A program made the translations under genes and the position numbers. A DNA stretch of 64,000 nucleotides from assembly GCF_005222835.1 (NCBI RefSeq), contig NZ_STGA01000002.1:1-64000 (forward strand), given 5' to 3'. This DNA comes from Rhizobium sp. FKY42 (GTDB lineage: Bacteria > Pseudomonadota > Alphaproteobacteria > Rhizobiales > Rhizobiaceae). Every line of letters begins with the position of its first letter. The first letter of the stretch is position 1. The notes beneath the pieces were generated by a model. That model had not been told where the DNA came from. It saw only the letters and a program-made list of their open reading frames with translations, and made no database searches. This document shows positions 53,346 through 62,783 of the stretch, one piece after another.

Positions 53346-54375
53346 TTAGAACGGGCAGTGCTGGTTCGGATCGTCAATGGTCACCCAGCGCAGGTCTGCG
53401 AACTCGGCAATGGCAGCCTTGCCGCCGAAGCGCCCGTAGCCTGAACTCTTCACGCCGCCGAATGGCATCTGCGCTTCGTCTGCCACGGTTGGGCCATTGA
53501 TATGCCAAATACCCGCTTCCAAGCGAGAGGCCAGTTCCATCGCCCGCTTGATGTCGCGGCTGAAGATGGCTGAGGAGAGACCGTAATCCGTTTCGTTGGC
53601 GATCCGGATGGCTTCCTCTTTGCTACCGACGCGAATCACGGGCTTCACCGGGCCTAAGCTCCCTTCATCGAAGGAGCGCATTCCGTCCTTAACATGGTCC
53701 AACAGTGTTGCGGAAACCACGCTGCCCTCGATCTCGCAACCTGCCGCAAGCGTCGCTCCTTTGGCCACAGCGTCATCTATGAAGGCCTGCATCTTTTTAG
53801 CAGCATCCGGGTTGACCAGAGACCCCAGCACCACGTGCCCCCTTGGATCACCGGCCGGAAGCTGCAACGCGTGGCGGAAAGCTTGGCGGCGAATTCATCC
53901 GCCACCTTTTCATGCACGATCAGCCTCTCGGTCGACATGCAGATCTGGCCCAAGTTCATATAGCAGCCGAATACGGCAGCATTCACCGCCTCTTGGAGAA
54001 TCCGTGTTGCTAGCTCAACATTGAATTCGCACTTCTGGCGAGTGGCACCCGTCTCCGCCATCATGACCTGCGCCAGAGATCCGTCGTTTCCGCAAGCCGC
54101 CCGGCTGCTGTCCGAAGAATTTTGCGGCGATGCGTTGACGTGGTCCTGGACCAGTCGCCGAAGGCTCTTGCCGCAGAAACCGCCGCCGGTTCAACATCGG
54201 CGGGCGTGGCAGACGCCGCGCAAGTGACGGGGGTGGCGGACAACGGACCGGAGCGGAGGAAACAGGCATCAGAAGACATCTGCGGCGACTTGCCACCAAT
54301 CAGCAAAGGCGCAGCAAAACGAACTGCCTCAACAGCGGTTTGCGGCTCCCATACACTGCTATGATACTTGACCAT
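53346..54375 (-). pseudogene. Aldehyde dehydrogenase pseudogene (two frameshifts, internal deletion)
   Basis: Read 5' to 3' on the minus strand. The N-terminal part (TPADVEPAAVSAARAFGDWSRTT, RAAGRLAETTD-like) runs in one frame to about 54078, then shifts to MMAETGATRQKCEFNVELATRIL. At about 53985 roughly 130 residues, including the ELGGK segment, are missing. NAAVFGCYMNLGQICMSTERLIVHE (catalytic Cys) follows, and a second one-base shift near 53876 leads to LQLPAGDPRGHVVLGSLV and the normal C-terminus (MPFGGVKSSGYGRFGGKAAI). Family: salicylaldehyde/vanillin-dehydrogenase-like. Both shifts are repaired by adding a single base. The NAD site is gone, so it cannot work. Confidence 0.8.
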
Positions 54376-54467
54376 TGCCGCGGCGCTGAACTTCAAGGAT
54401 CCTGCGCCTTTCCGCAGACTCTTTAAAAACAAATGCGGCCAATCGCCTTCCGCCTTTAGAGACGCAG
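54368..54467 (+). pseudogene. C-terminal fragment of an AraC-family regulator
   Basis: IAAALNFKDPAPFRRLFKNKCGQSPSAFR is the second helix-turn-helix and end of an AraC-type DNA-binding domain (usual form: ALGF-DPSAFSRAFKRWTG-SPSAFR). No preceding domain is found upstream on this strand; that DNA belongs to the broken aldehyde dehydrogenase, whose 5' end abuts it. The frame continues past 54467 only as antisense to the ROK gene. Confidence 0.55.
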
Positions 54468-54533
54468 CCAGGGGCTGCCGATCGAATTCAATCAGCCGCC
54501 GCAAGTCTGGAATATCACGATTGGCCGTAGCAC

Positions 54534-55454
54534 CTATGTCGCTAGTGCCCCGTGCGAACTCAAGCCAAGGATGGCAGCGCCAATCAACCCTGGCTCGATC
54601 TGACATTGCGCGGGAACGACAAGCGGACGCTGAAACTTTCGCAAGATGCGAGCGCGGACGGCGCGATCTATAGCCTCGATCAATGCGATAGAATTCGAAA
54701 GACCGCCACCAACCGGGATAATTGTCGTGCCGGTAACATTGGCGACAAGCGCCAGCGGCCCTGCCAGCACATCGAGGTAAACGTCGATCGTGCGGGAGGC
54801 GCGCACCTCCTCCGCTTGCCAATTCGCGACAATGCTCTCGCTGGACAGGTCTTCATCATGCAGATGTCTGTGCAGTTTTTCCATGCCGCGCGCACTGCAA
54901 ATCGCATCTATACAGCCGCTGAGCCCACAACCGCAGGCAAATCGCGGCAGATGAACCGGAGGGTTGCCTGCTTCCGTTGCCGCCACAGGAGCGTGGCCCC
55001 ATTCGCCAGCAAAGCCGCCTTCGCGGTTGATCAGCTGACCATCGATAACCAGCCCACCACCCACGCCGGTGCCGAGAATGACGCCGAAAACCACGCGATG
55101 ACCCTTGGCGGCACCAATGCCTGCTTCCGCCAGCACAAAACAATCCGCATCATTGGCAACGAGGACCGGCAAGCCGAGTGCGGCCTCCAGATCGGCACCC
55201 AACCGACGTCCGTGTATGCAGGGCACATTGGCAACCACTGCTTGGCCTGTTTCAGGGTCAATGATCCCCGCGATGGATAGCGCGACGCACTCAGGCCGTT
55301 CGTCGCTGAGGGCGATGACGGACTTGAGAACAGCCACGAAGGCATTGAAATCATGAATGGGCGTCGCCTGCCTTGGTACGGGTCGGATATCATCCGCCGA
55401 GAAGGCAAGCGCGCCCTTGATCGCCGTACCTCCAATATCGAAACAGACAATCAT
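54534..55454 (-). CDS. ROK-family sugar kinase, probable GlcNAc or ManNAc kinase
   Basis: 306 residues. ATP motif DIGGTAIKGAL at the N-terminus, GVILGTGVGGGLVIDG in the middle, and zinc-binding CGCGLSGCID with the upstream His (EWGHAPV), all standard in ROK kinases. Overlaps nagA by 4 bp as the last gene of the nag operon, so it probably phosphorylates N-acetylglucosamine or a similar amino sugar entering by ABC transport. Confidence 0.87.
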   Translation of the reverse strand: MIVCFDIGGTAIKGALAFSADDIRPVPRQATPIHDFNAFVAVLKSVIALSDERPECVALSIAGIIDPETGQAVVANVPCIHGRRLGADLEAALGLPVLVANDADCFVLAEAGIGAAKGHRVVFGVILGTGVGGGLVIDGQLINREGGFAGEWGHAPVAATEAGNPPVHLPRFACGCGLSGCIDAICSARGMEKLHRHLHDEDLSSESIVANWQAEEVRASRTIDVYLDVLAGPLALVANVTGTTIIPVGGGLSNSIALIEAIDRAVRARILRKFQRPLVVPAQCQIEPGLIGAAILGLSSHGALAT

Positions 55455-56635
55455 GGAGCCACCACATCAATTGCGTTCGCGCCGCCAGAGACGAGAGACC
55501 CGTCAATCCAGGTCGAGTGCCAACTCAAATCACGATCCAGAATGACAAAATCCGCGTCAAAACCCCGCCGCAGTTGGCCCTTGTTGATGAGCCCCATGGC
55601 TTCTGCCGGATAACGGGCCGCCATACGCAACGCCTCAACCAGCGGCAAACCAAGCGTGAGATGCGTATATCTCACGCAGGAAAACATATCGATATCCGCT
55701 CCTGCCAGCGTGCCATCCGCCAGCGTCAGGCGTCCGCCATTGCGATAGATCCGGCGCCCGTTCAGTTCAAATCCGTCATCGTCAGTGCCGATGGTTGACA
55801 TGGAATCGGTGACGAGAAAGATGTGAGACGGCCCGCCCTTGCCGCGAATGGCCACCCGCATCGAGACTGGATCGACATGGAATCCGTCTGCGATTAGCCC
55901 GCAGGACAGACGACCATCGTCCAGTGCGATACCGACGAGTCCCGGTTCGCGGCTTCCCATCTGGCTCATGGCGTTGAACAAGTGGGTGACCATCGACGCC
56001 CCGGCCTCGACATAAGGCACAAGCGATTGAGCCGATGCGTCAGTATGGCCGAGGCTGACGACATAGCCGGCGTGGACCAGTGAGCGGACCTGTTCGGTGG
56101 TCACACTCTCAGGCGCAATGGTTGTCAGTGCCTGTCCGAAAGAGCCACGGGCTGCGACCAATGCGGACAAATCATCCGGCTGCATGGGTCGGATCAGAGC
56201 CGGATCATGCGTACCTTTTCTGGCGAGCGATAGATGCGGCCCCTCCAGATGAAGACCAAGATAGCCCGGCACCTGCTGTTCGAATGCAGCCTTGCCGGCT
56301 CTTAGAGCCTGATCGCGAACGTCAGGCGTATCGGTAATCAGCGTAACCATGACCGAGGTTGTGCCGTAAGCGGCATGCGCCCTGCAGATCGTCTCTATAC
56401 CGGCCACGTCCGGCTGGTTGTTGAAAAGTACACCGCCGCCGCCATTAACCTGAAGATCGACGAAACCAGGTGCAAGCAGGCGATCTCCCGCATGGCGAAG
56501 ATCGAAGCCATCCGGCACTTCCGATTGCGGTACGATGTCGCTCACGGTTCCGCCCTCGATCAGCAAGGCATGATCGTGAAAGAGGGCTTCACCATCGAAA
56601 ATGCGATGGCAAGCGACGGCAAGCGACTCTTTCAT
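55451..56635 (-). CDS. nagA: N-acetylglucosamine-6-phosphate deacetylase NagA
   Basis: 394 residues, amidohydrolase. Metal and substrate residues in LHLEGPHLS, SLGHTDAS, VTHLFNAMSQMGSREPG, CGLIADGFHVDP and LVTDSMST. Converts GlcNAc-6-P to GlcN-6-P and acetate. Overlaps the SIS-domain gene by 4 bp and the kinase gene by 4 bp. Confidence 0.93.
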   Translation of the reverse strand: MKESLAVACHRIFDGEALFHDHALLIEGGTVSDIVPQSEVPDGFDLRHAGDRLLAPGFVDLQVNGGGGVLFNNQPDVAGIETICRAHAAYGTTSVMVTLITDTPDVRDQALRAGKAAFEQQVPGYLGLHLEGPHLSLARKGTHDPALIRPMQPDDLSALVAARGSFGQALTTIAPESVTTEQVRSLVHAGYVVSLGHTDASAQSLVPYVEAGASMVTHLFNAMSQMGSREPGLVGIALDDGRLSCGLIADGFHVDPVSMRVAIRGKGGPSHIFLVTDSMSTIGTDDDGFELNGRRIYRNGGRLTLADGTLAGADIDMFSCVRYTHLTLGLPLVEALRMAARYPAEAMGLINKGQLRRGFDADFVILDRDLSWHSTWIDGSLVSGGANAIDVVAP

Positions 56636-57654
56636 CGAGTTTCCGTCACCTTCTGAAGGGCGGCGGGCTTATCCGGATTGAACCCGCGCTGGCGGGATAG
56701 CTGCTCAACCATGCCATAATAGGGGATAATGAGGCACAAGGCATCCGTCAGGTGATGGCCTGTCGTCACGAATGGCAGCTGCTCCGCACCGGTTGCAAGA
56801 CGTGAGGTAACAAAGGTCTTGGCATTCTTGGCAACCAGCTTGGACGCTGTTTCCGCAATCGATGCTTCGGCCTTGTCCCGCGCGGCAAAAGCGATCACAG
56901 GAAATGCAGGAGCAACCAGCGACACCGGTCCGTGCAGAACTTCCGCAGACGAATAGGCTTCCGCATGCAATTCGCATGTTTCCTTGCATTTCAACGCTGC
57001 TTCAGAGGCGATGGCAAGCGAAGGGCCGCGACCCAGCATGTAGAGGGACTCAGCCGATGCGAGAGGGCCGAGAATCGCACTCCAATCCAGTTCCAACGCA
57101 GCCTCGAAATGCGCCGGAAGAGCCGTCACCGCATCGATAAGCGTATCATCGTTCTTCCAGTGGGCGATGATTGCCAGACCAGCCACGATGGAGTTGACGA
57201 AGGATTTCGTCGCCGCCACGGCAAGCTCCGGTCCCGCCGCGATATCGACAGCGACCGTCGCCGCCTGGCTGAGTGGGGATGGCACTGTATTGGCCAGCGC
57301 GATCGTCAACGCCCCGCCTTCAACTGCCGTTTTTGTCAAGGAAACGATATCCGGGCTTGCGCCCGACTGTGACACCGCAATTGCGGCGCCGCGAGAAAGC
57401 TTCAGAGGTGACTGGTAAATCGAGGCCAGCGATGGGCCAACGGAGGCAACCGGGATACCGAGTTCCAGCTCGATCGCGTATTTCAGAAAGTGCGCTGCAT
57501 GGTCGGAGGAACCGCGCGCAATGGTGACCACCACCGCAGGATCGCGCGCCCTCAGTGCTTCACCGGCATCAGCCATAATAGAAGCCTGTTCACTCAGCAG
57601 CCGTGCAGTTGCCGCCGGGATCTGATCGATCTCCTGTCGCATAATCGATGTCAT
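56632..57654 (-). CDS. SIS-domain aminosugar-phosphate deaminase/isomerase (NagB-II type)
   Basis: 340 residues with two SIS domains (VVTIARGSSDHAAHFLKYAIE, AIAVSQSGASPDIVSLTK; ESLYMLGRGPSLAIASEAALKCKETCELHAEAYSSAEVLHGP). This is the isomerase half of GlmS without the glutaminase domain, as in NagB-II/AgaS. It probably deaminates GlcN-6-P to fructose 6-phosphate in place of a classical NagB, none of which is in the window. Starts 27 bp after the GntR stop. Confidence 0.88.
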   Translation of the reverse strand: MTSIMRQEIDQIPAATARLLSEQASIMADAGEALRARDPAVVVTIARGSSDHAAHFLKYAIELELGIPVASVGPSLASIYQSPLKLSRGAAIAVSQSGASPDIVSLTKTAVEGGALTIALANTVPSPLSQAATVAVDIAAGPELAVAATKSFVNSIVAGLAIIAHWKNDDTLIDAVTALPAHFEAALELDWSAILGPLASAESLYMLGRGPSLAIASEAALKCKETCELHAEAYSSAEVLHGPVSLVAPAFPVIAFAARDKAEASIAETASKLVAKNAKTFVTSRLATGAEQLPFVTTGHHLTDALCLIIPYYGMVEQLSRQRGFNPDKPAALQKVTETR

Positions 57655-57681
57655 GATTGGCCTTTCAATTCCTGTGCGCCT

Positions 57682-58434
57682 TCAGGCGCCGATCGTAAGT
57701 TCTGCGACGAGATCGTAAGCGTCGCTGCGATAAAGGGCGGTCGAGACTTCCATCACCCGACCCGAATCCAGATAGGCAATACGCTGAACGCTGAGTGCCG
57801 CCGAACCCGTAGGCACGCCCAGCAATTCCGTTTCCTCTTCCTTTAGAAGCACTGCCGAAATACGCTGGTTGGCGCGAACCGGCTGGATGCGGCGTGCAGA
57901 CAGTGCCTGATACAGCGAATTATCGACGGCATCAGGTTCTGGAAGAATGTCGTCCGGAAGACTTGTGCGTTCCAGAGCAATCGGCATGTCGTTGGCCGTA
58001 CGCAGGCGCACCAGGCGCGCAACACGGGCATTACCGCTCAGTCCAAGCGTCATGGTTTCCTCCGGCGTCGGATGAAACAGACCTCGATCCAGCCAGCGGG
58101 AACCTGCTGTCATTCCTCGCCTGCGCATGTCTTCCGAGAATGACGTGAGCCGCGTCAGCGATTGCTGCATACGAGGAACCGGCTTGCTGACGAAGGTGCC
58201 AGAGCCGCGTCTGCGCACCAGAAGCCCCTGATCGACGAGATCGTCGATAGCCTTTCGAACAGTGACACGCGATATCCTGGCTGCATCCGCGATATCGCGC
58301 TCGGCTGGCAATGCGTCCCCATGCTTCAAACGACCATCCTTCATGGCCTGTTCGATCATATTCTTGAGCTTGACGTACAGCGGCCCGCCGCTTGACGCCT
58401 GCAACTGCTCAAGAGGCAAAGCCACTTCACTCAA
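57682..58434 (-). CDS. GntR-family regulator of the nag operon, HutC/UTRA subfamily
   Basis: 250 residues. Winged helix (residues 22-85; ALPAERDIADAARISRVTVRKAI, GSGTFV) and a UTRA domain (105-245; NARVARLVRLRTANDMPIALERTSLP). First gene of the operon with the SIS gene, nagA and the ROK kinase gene, so it probably responds to GlcNAc-6-P or GlcN-6-P like NagR/NagQ. GGAGG-type site directly before ATG 58434. Confidence 0.88.
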   Translation of the reverse strand: MSEVALPLEQLQASSGGPLYVKLKNMIEQAMKDGRLKHGDALPAERDIADAARISRVTVRKAIDDLVDQGLLVRRRGSGTFVSKPVPRMQQSLTRLTSFSEDMRRRGMTAGSRWLDRGLFHPTPEETMTLGLSGNARVARLVRLRTANDMPIALERTSLPDDILPEPDAVDNSLYQALSARRIQPVRANQRISAVLLKEEETELLGVPTGSAALSVQRIAYLDSGRVMEVSTALYRSDAYDLVAELTIGA

Positions 58435-58860
58435 AAATTCCTCCAGGCGCGGCGTTTAAGAGCAAGAGCCCGCAACCGCGATAGACGCACTCCAAAAATC
58501 GAGAAGACAATACCAATCAAATTCCAAATAGGCAATTGGTTCTATCTGCAACACAGAGAGAAACTGAACTCTCAATCCTATCATCCTATTTCAAAACGGA
58601 TTTTTCTAGGCTGAACGCAAAAACACTCAAATAGAGAAGATTCATCTAGACGATTGGACTGTTTTTGGTATTAAATGTTAACAAAAAGTTGAATGAGCGG
58701 AACAGTCGTCAGCGCGCCCGGCATGCAACCCTCCGGGAATGTCACCTAGATCGAATTCTGAAAATGAATTTCATCAAAGCGATAATTTTCGGATTGTTGG
58801 TTGACGAATTCGCATCTCTAAAACAATCTGTAAAAAGTAATTACGCAGTGGGGAACTGAC
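58435..58860. other. 426-bp AT-rich intergenic region upstream of the nag regulator
   Basis: No convincing gene. It is richer in A and T than its surroundings. An inverted pair ACCAAT (58512-58517) and ATTGGT (58535-58540), 17 bp apart, could be a regulator site. Both the nag operon and the lost operon on the plus strand would have started here. Confidence 0.4.
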
Positions 58861-59223
58861 CATCATGAAGGTCGCAACATTGCGTTTCCGCTGCGCGTCG
58901 AAAAACTGCCGGGGGAAAAGATCCGCGAGAAAGTGGGAACGGTCGCGAAGATCCTTCAACTCGACAAGCGGCTGAAGCAAAAACCCGGCATGCTGTCCGG
59001 CGGCCAGCGCCAGCGCGTCGCAATCGGGCGAGCGATCGTTCGCGAGCCAAAGATCTTTCTGTTCGATGAGCCGCTGTCGAACCTCGATGCGGCACTGCGT
59101 GCAGACATGCGCATCGAACTCTCGAAACTGCACCGCGATTTGAAAGCCACCATGATCTACGTCATGCACGATCAGGTGGAGGCCATGACGATGGCTGACC
59201 GGATCGTAGTTCTGAATGCCGGA
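58861..59223 (+). pseudogene. ABC sugar importer ATPase fragment (UgpC/MalK/MsmK type)
   Basis: The frame from 58861 reads [17 protein letters not shown], which corresponds to the VY-NIAFPL segment well inside MalK-type ATPases. It goes on to [31 protein letters not shown], and [22 protein letters not shown], then departs from homology at about 59213. About 85 N-terminal residues with Walker A and the C-terminal 200-residue regulatory part are missing. The first apparent start (GTG 58933) is in mid-domain. It was probably the ATPase of a GlcNAc/chitobiose importer beside the nag operon. Confidence 0.8.
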
Positions 59224-59289
59224 AGTTACTGCTGCCTGATACAGGCGTTAAAGCGTCTTCCCCCAACCGTTGACGCTGCATCAGGCACC

Positions 59290-59320
59290 GGCGCCCGCCT
59301 CCCTCGCGGGCGCCACTTTT
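59290..59320 (+). terminator. Strong intrinsic terminator
   Basis: GGCGCCCGC (59290-59298) and GCGGGCGCC (59306-59314) form a perfect 9-bp GC stem with a 7-nt loop, followed by ACTTTTTA. It lies between the ATPase fragment and the convergent BON gene, and may be what is left of the old operon's end. Confidence 0.8.
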
Positions 59321-59322
59321 TA

Positions 59323-59595
59323 TTAGAGAGACATCATGTTTATCTCGGTGAGCACTGCAAGCATGCATAGAACAGGTACGCCGGAGGCGAGTTCATGCGC
59401 CAGCCGGCAGACCTCTCCGCGAAGTTCTTCGGAAGCCACGTATCCAGTCAAAACGATATGTCGACCGTCCTGCGTTATCGTCACCTCATCAAACTGACCA
59501 GACAGGGCGTAGCGCAATTCGGCAGCCAGCGAATGAAGCTTCCAGCAGGAGGTTGAAAAGAAGGAAGGAACCGAGAGAGACGAAGACAGGAACAT
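59323..59595 (-). CDS. Small BON-domain-like protein
   Basis: 90 residues. Residues 25-65 ([37 protein letters not shown]) have the alpha-beta-beta pattern of a single BON domain, followed by a helix. No clear signal peptide, though residues 1-18 are Ser/Phe-rich. GAGGT precedes ATG at reasonable distance. BON proteins bind membranes or glycans; the function here is unknown. Its end meets the terminator at 59290. Confidence 0.55.
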   Translation of the reverse strand: MFLSSSLSVPSFFSTSCWKLHSLAAELRYALSGQFDEVTITQDGRHIVLTGYVASEELRGEVCRLAHELASGVPVLCMLAVLTEINMMSL

Positions 59596-59847
59596 GGCGC
59601 ATTTACCTCACGCTTTCACATGTTCCAAACGCGAAGAAAACGTTCCTGTTCCGAAATATTCATGTGCCGTTCAGGATTCAATCGCTAAAGGCAGATCGTC
59701 CGCTCACGTAATTTCAGCTTGCAATTCGATCGAAGCGGAACCGATCCGATACATAGTATGTTTCGGACAGGTATTCGTGACGTTCCCTAAATTCAGACAA
59801 CAGAAAACCGCCCCAGCAACCTCGGAGCGCGGTGAGATGAGGACAAG

Positions 59848-59961
59848 ATGGCCGCTTTTCGCGTCGAGAAATCAAACTGGAAGATTTCTGTAATCAATTT
59901 CGCCTGGATGGCATTTGTCCTCGGCGTTGCTGCCATTTCTGTGATGAGCACTCAGGTCTGA
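59848..59961 (+). CDS. 37-residue predicted single-pass membrane protein
   Basis: ATG 59848, preceded by GATGAGGACAAG, opens a 37-codon frame to TGA 59959-59961. The sequence starts MAAFRVEKSNWK and continues with about 21 uninterrupted nonpolar residues (ISVINFAWMAFVLGVAAIS), then MSTQV. Amphipathic head plus one helix is the layout of many small membrane proteins. It lies in an otherwise empty 250-bp stretch between the BON gene and the aldolase gene. No homologue known to me. Confidence 0.4.
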   Translation: MAAFRVEKSNWKISVINFAWMAFVLGVAAISVMSTQV

Positions 59962-59993
59962 CGAGCAGCGGTCGTCTTTCGACGGCCTGTGGT

Positions 59994-61106
59994 TCACCAG
60001 ACGAGCCCACGCGCCGCAACAGTCTCAACGCGTGTAACAACGCCCTCTCGATGAAATATCATCGTATCGAACAGGTTTGAAACGACACAGGTGTGGTTGG
60101 GCACAATCCGTATACGCTCGCCAATATCCGGGCGAATGCCGTCGACGCGAGACAAATCGACCGTCGCATGTTCTTCTGACAAGCCGACGATCTTGGCATC
60201 TGGATATTCCAGAATTAGCCCGTAATCGGCGAAGCCCAACAGGTCAGATGTGAGCGCCTTCGATCCTGCATCGAGTATGGCCCTATCTGGCGTTGGTCGG
60301 GAAACGACCGTCGCGAGAACATGCATGGCACAATCTTCCAGAGCGCAATGCCCTGCCCTTACCATGGATCGATCATTATAGATGTAGGTCCCAGCGCGGT
60401 ATTCGGTTGCTGTGGGAACCAGATGGGCGTTGAAAAGACTGGGTGTACCGCCATTCGAGCGGATCGCGCAGTTTATCCCGTCTACCGCAAGGTAAGCCAT
60501 GGTTGCGATGAAGAAGTGCTCGACGGCATCCTCCGTGTTCGCCTTCGGATAGGTCATCAGGCCGCCGAATTTCAGGCTCCGGCTTGCGACGATTCCTCGC
60601 GCGAGAGCAGCGGCTTCGTCCGCTGTCTGGACGCCGCAGCGCCCGCCGCCGGTGTCGCATTCCACAAGGACTGTCAGCGGTTTGCGTCCCGTAAAGTAAG
60701 CGGCAAGGCCGGTGACGGTAACGATACTGTCCGCGGCGACCTTCAAATCCGAGACGCGCTCATTCAGCGCCGCAAGCCGCGCCAGTTTCTGCTCACCCAG
60801 AATATTGAAGGTAATCAGAATGTCTTCGAAACCGGCATCAGCAAAAACTTCGGCCTCCGTTATCTTCTGGCAATTGATGCCGCGCGCACCTGCCTCGACC
60901 TGCTGTCGAGCCAGAGCCGGTATCTTATGCGTCTTGATATGGGGCCGGAATGCAAGATTATGGGCATCCATATAGGATTGAACCCGCGCGATGTTCGCCG
61001 CCAGAATCTCCTCATCGATTACCGGCAGCGGCGTGGAGAGGTTAGACAGCAGGTCGCCCGGTTTCGGCATCGGCGGTTTAGCGGACAAGTGCTTTGCGAA
61101 ATCCAT
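59994..61106 (-). CDS. D-threonine-aldolase/D-serine-dehydratase-family PLP enzyme
   Basis: 370 residues. Alanine-racemase-type barrel with the PLP lysine in RPHIKTHKIP (about 55-65), GGGRCGV and LMTYPKA, then the C-terminal metal domain with PNHTCVVSN, whose His and Cys bind the divalent ion in this family. Members cleave D-threonine or D-3-hydroxyaspartate or dehydrate D-serine. One nucleotide separates it from the M81 gene stop, so the two are one operon. Confidence 0.87.
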   Translation of the reverse strand: MDFAKHLSAKPPMPKPGDLLSNLSTPLPVIDEEILAANIARVQSYMDAHNLAFRPHIKTHKIPALARQQVEAGARGINCQKITEAEVFADAGFEDILITFNILGEQKLARLAALNERVSDLKVAADSIVTVTGLAAYFTGRKPLTVLVECDTGGGRCGVQTADEAAALARGIVASRSLKFGGLMTYPKANTEDAVEHFFIATMAYLAVDGINCAIRSNGGTPSLFNAHLVPTATEYRAGTYIYNDRSMVRAGHCALEDCAMHVLATVVSRPTPDRAILDAGSKALTSDLLGFADYGLILEYPDAKIVGLSEEHATVDLSRVDGIRPDIGERIRIVPNHTCVVSNLFDTMIFHREGVVTRVETVAARGLVW

Positions 61107-61107
61107 G

Positions 61108-62577
61108 TCAGGCGGCCTCTATTGAATGCGGATTGGCCATAATCGGCCAGATGTCGCGTCTGGCGCGGCGATAAGGATTCGCCGCGGGATTGTTCGGATA
61201 GGGCGTCCCGGCAGAGCAGTAAAGAATCTCGGATGCAATCTTTGAGAAAGCCGCATAGAAATGGTTGGTCGATTTGATAACCAGTATATGTTTCGTTAAC
61301 GGATCCACGCCGAGCGCCGTGAAAAGAGACGGGTCATAGCTCTGCACACGCACCGAACTCAGGATGATGTCGATGCCGTTCAGCCGGATATGCGCCGCAT
61401 CTCCAAAGGGCGCAATGCTGTCCCCAAACCTCATCTCGGCGTTCGGCTGAAGTTTGACCACCGTGACCAATCCGTCAATCGGATTGCCAGTTCCCGGAGC
61501 AGATTTCGCACCGAAACGAAGCGGAATCTCGGCACCCTCACCCGCCGCCATGCAGATCTGGACCGCGATCGGATCCCAGATCATCCCGACGGCGGCGTTC
61601 GTCACACCTTGCGAAAGGAGTTCAGCAAGAACAACGGTCGCATCGCCTGCGGTGCCGCCGCCCGGATTGTCCCACATATCGGTAATCACCACGGGGCCAA
61701 CTGTGCTAGCCTGCGCTTTTTCGACCGCCTCCTTCTCATTGATCCACGGCATCATGAACGTTCCGCGTTTTGAATACAGCTCAAGCCCGAGCCTCTGTGC
61801 CAGCGCCTCGCCTTTTTCCCGCTTGCCGTTGGTCACCACTATCATCCTTGTCCCCATCTCCGGCACATCGCCCGCCATGAAGCCGTGAATGACCGAGAGC
61901 GAAAGCACATCAGCATCGCTCTGCTCAATCTCTGGCAGTCTGTCGACGAAGGACCGCATCGGCTCGCGTGAGGTGGGAAATACATCGATCATCCGGCAAT
62001 CGAACACGGACATGACGGGGCTGACGCGGCCCTCCAGGGTATCAACAGCAATCCGCCAGAGGTCTTCGGCACGCTCGACGAAATCCGCATGGGGAAACCC
62101 CTTGAAGACGACAAAAAAATCGGCCGCGGCACAGCGCTTTTCGGTCAGGTGACTGTGCGGGTCGAGCTCGGCACAAATGAGAACGTCCGGCCCGACCATT
62201 TGCCGAATGCGCGCAAGCAGATCTCCTTCCGGATCTAGATAGCCATCCGCGACCATGGCGCCGTGCAGGCCAAGAACTACGGCGTCTACGGGCATTGCCT
62301 CACGCAATTGATCCAGGATTTCGTCGCGCAGACTTTCAAATGCGCGCCGATTGATGAGACCAGGTGGATCCGCCCAGGCAGCGGTTCCCTCAATCAGCGT
62401 CCAACCTTTCTGCGCGCAAACCTTGCGGCCAACAGTAATCGGCGCCGTGCAGAGCGTGGGCGTAACCGGATGCTGCCCCGGAGGCGCATACAAGGACTCC
62501 TCGAAGGCACGTCGATCAATACAGATCGGGGCGAGTGTATTGGTTTCCGTTGCCAGAGCGGCGGTAAAGATACGCAC
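61108..62577 (-). CDS. M81-family metallopeptidase (MlrC-like)
   Basis: 489 residues. N-terminal MlrC segment RIFTAALATETNTLAP, LGLHGAMVADGYLDPEGDLL and ELDPHSHLT (zinc His and Asp), VITDMWDNPGGGTAGDATVVL in the middle, and RVQSYDPSLFTALGVDP in the C-terminal domain. MlrC hydrolyses linearised microcystin; most relatives have unknown, perhaps D- or beta-amino-acid-containing, peptide substrates. The coupled D-threonine-aldolase-family gene fits hydrolysis of such a peptide or amide. No promoter-like element stood out upstream of 62577. Confidence 0.87.
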   Translation of the reverse strand: MRIFTAALATETNTLAPICIDRRAFEESLYAPPGQHPVTPTLCTAPITVGRKVCAQKGWTLIEGTAAWADPPGLINRRAFESLRDEILDQLREAMPVDAVVLGLHGAMVADGYLDPEGDLLARIRQMVGPDVLICAELDPHSHLTEKRCAAADFFVVFKGFPHADFVERAEDLWRIAVDTLEGRVSPVMSVFDCRMIDVFPTSREPMRSFVDRLPEIEQSDADVLSLSVIHGFMAGDVPEMGTRMIVVTNGKREKGEALAQRLGLELYSKRGTFMMPWINEKEAVEKAQASTVGPVVITDMWDNPGGGTAGDATVVLAELLSQGVTNAAVGMIWDPIAVQICMAAGEGAEIPLRFGAKSAPGTGNPIDGLVTVVKLQPNAEMRFGDSIAPFGDAAHIRLNGIDIILSSVRVQSYDPSLFTALGVDPLTKHILVIKSTNHFYAAFSKIASEILYCSAGTPYPNNPAANPYRRARRDIWPIMANPHSIEAA

Positions 62578-62783
62578 AGTATTGTCTGCTCTTGTTTTTC
62601 AATCGGTCGGTAGAAAGGTTCAACCCATAGGATTCGGCAAATAGCCGGTAAAACCGGAATTTTTCTAGCGCCCTTTATGCAGGCGGCAGTAGTACAATGT
62701 CTGCCATTTCATGACGTCCAGCGTACCGTCTGGTTTCTTGATGCCCCCATCGAATTTCTTGCGAACCAATGCGGCCTCACCTT

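Noticed and set aside
59594..59893. 99-codon plus-strand frame with Cys and Lys
   Set aside because: No ribosome site of note, no hydrophobic core or motif. The 37-codon frame at 59848 in another phase has better signals.
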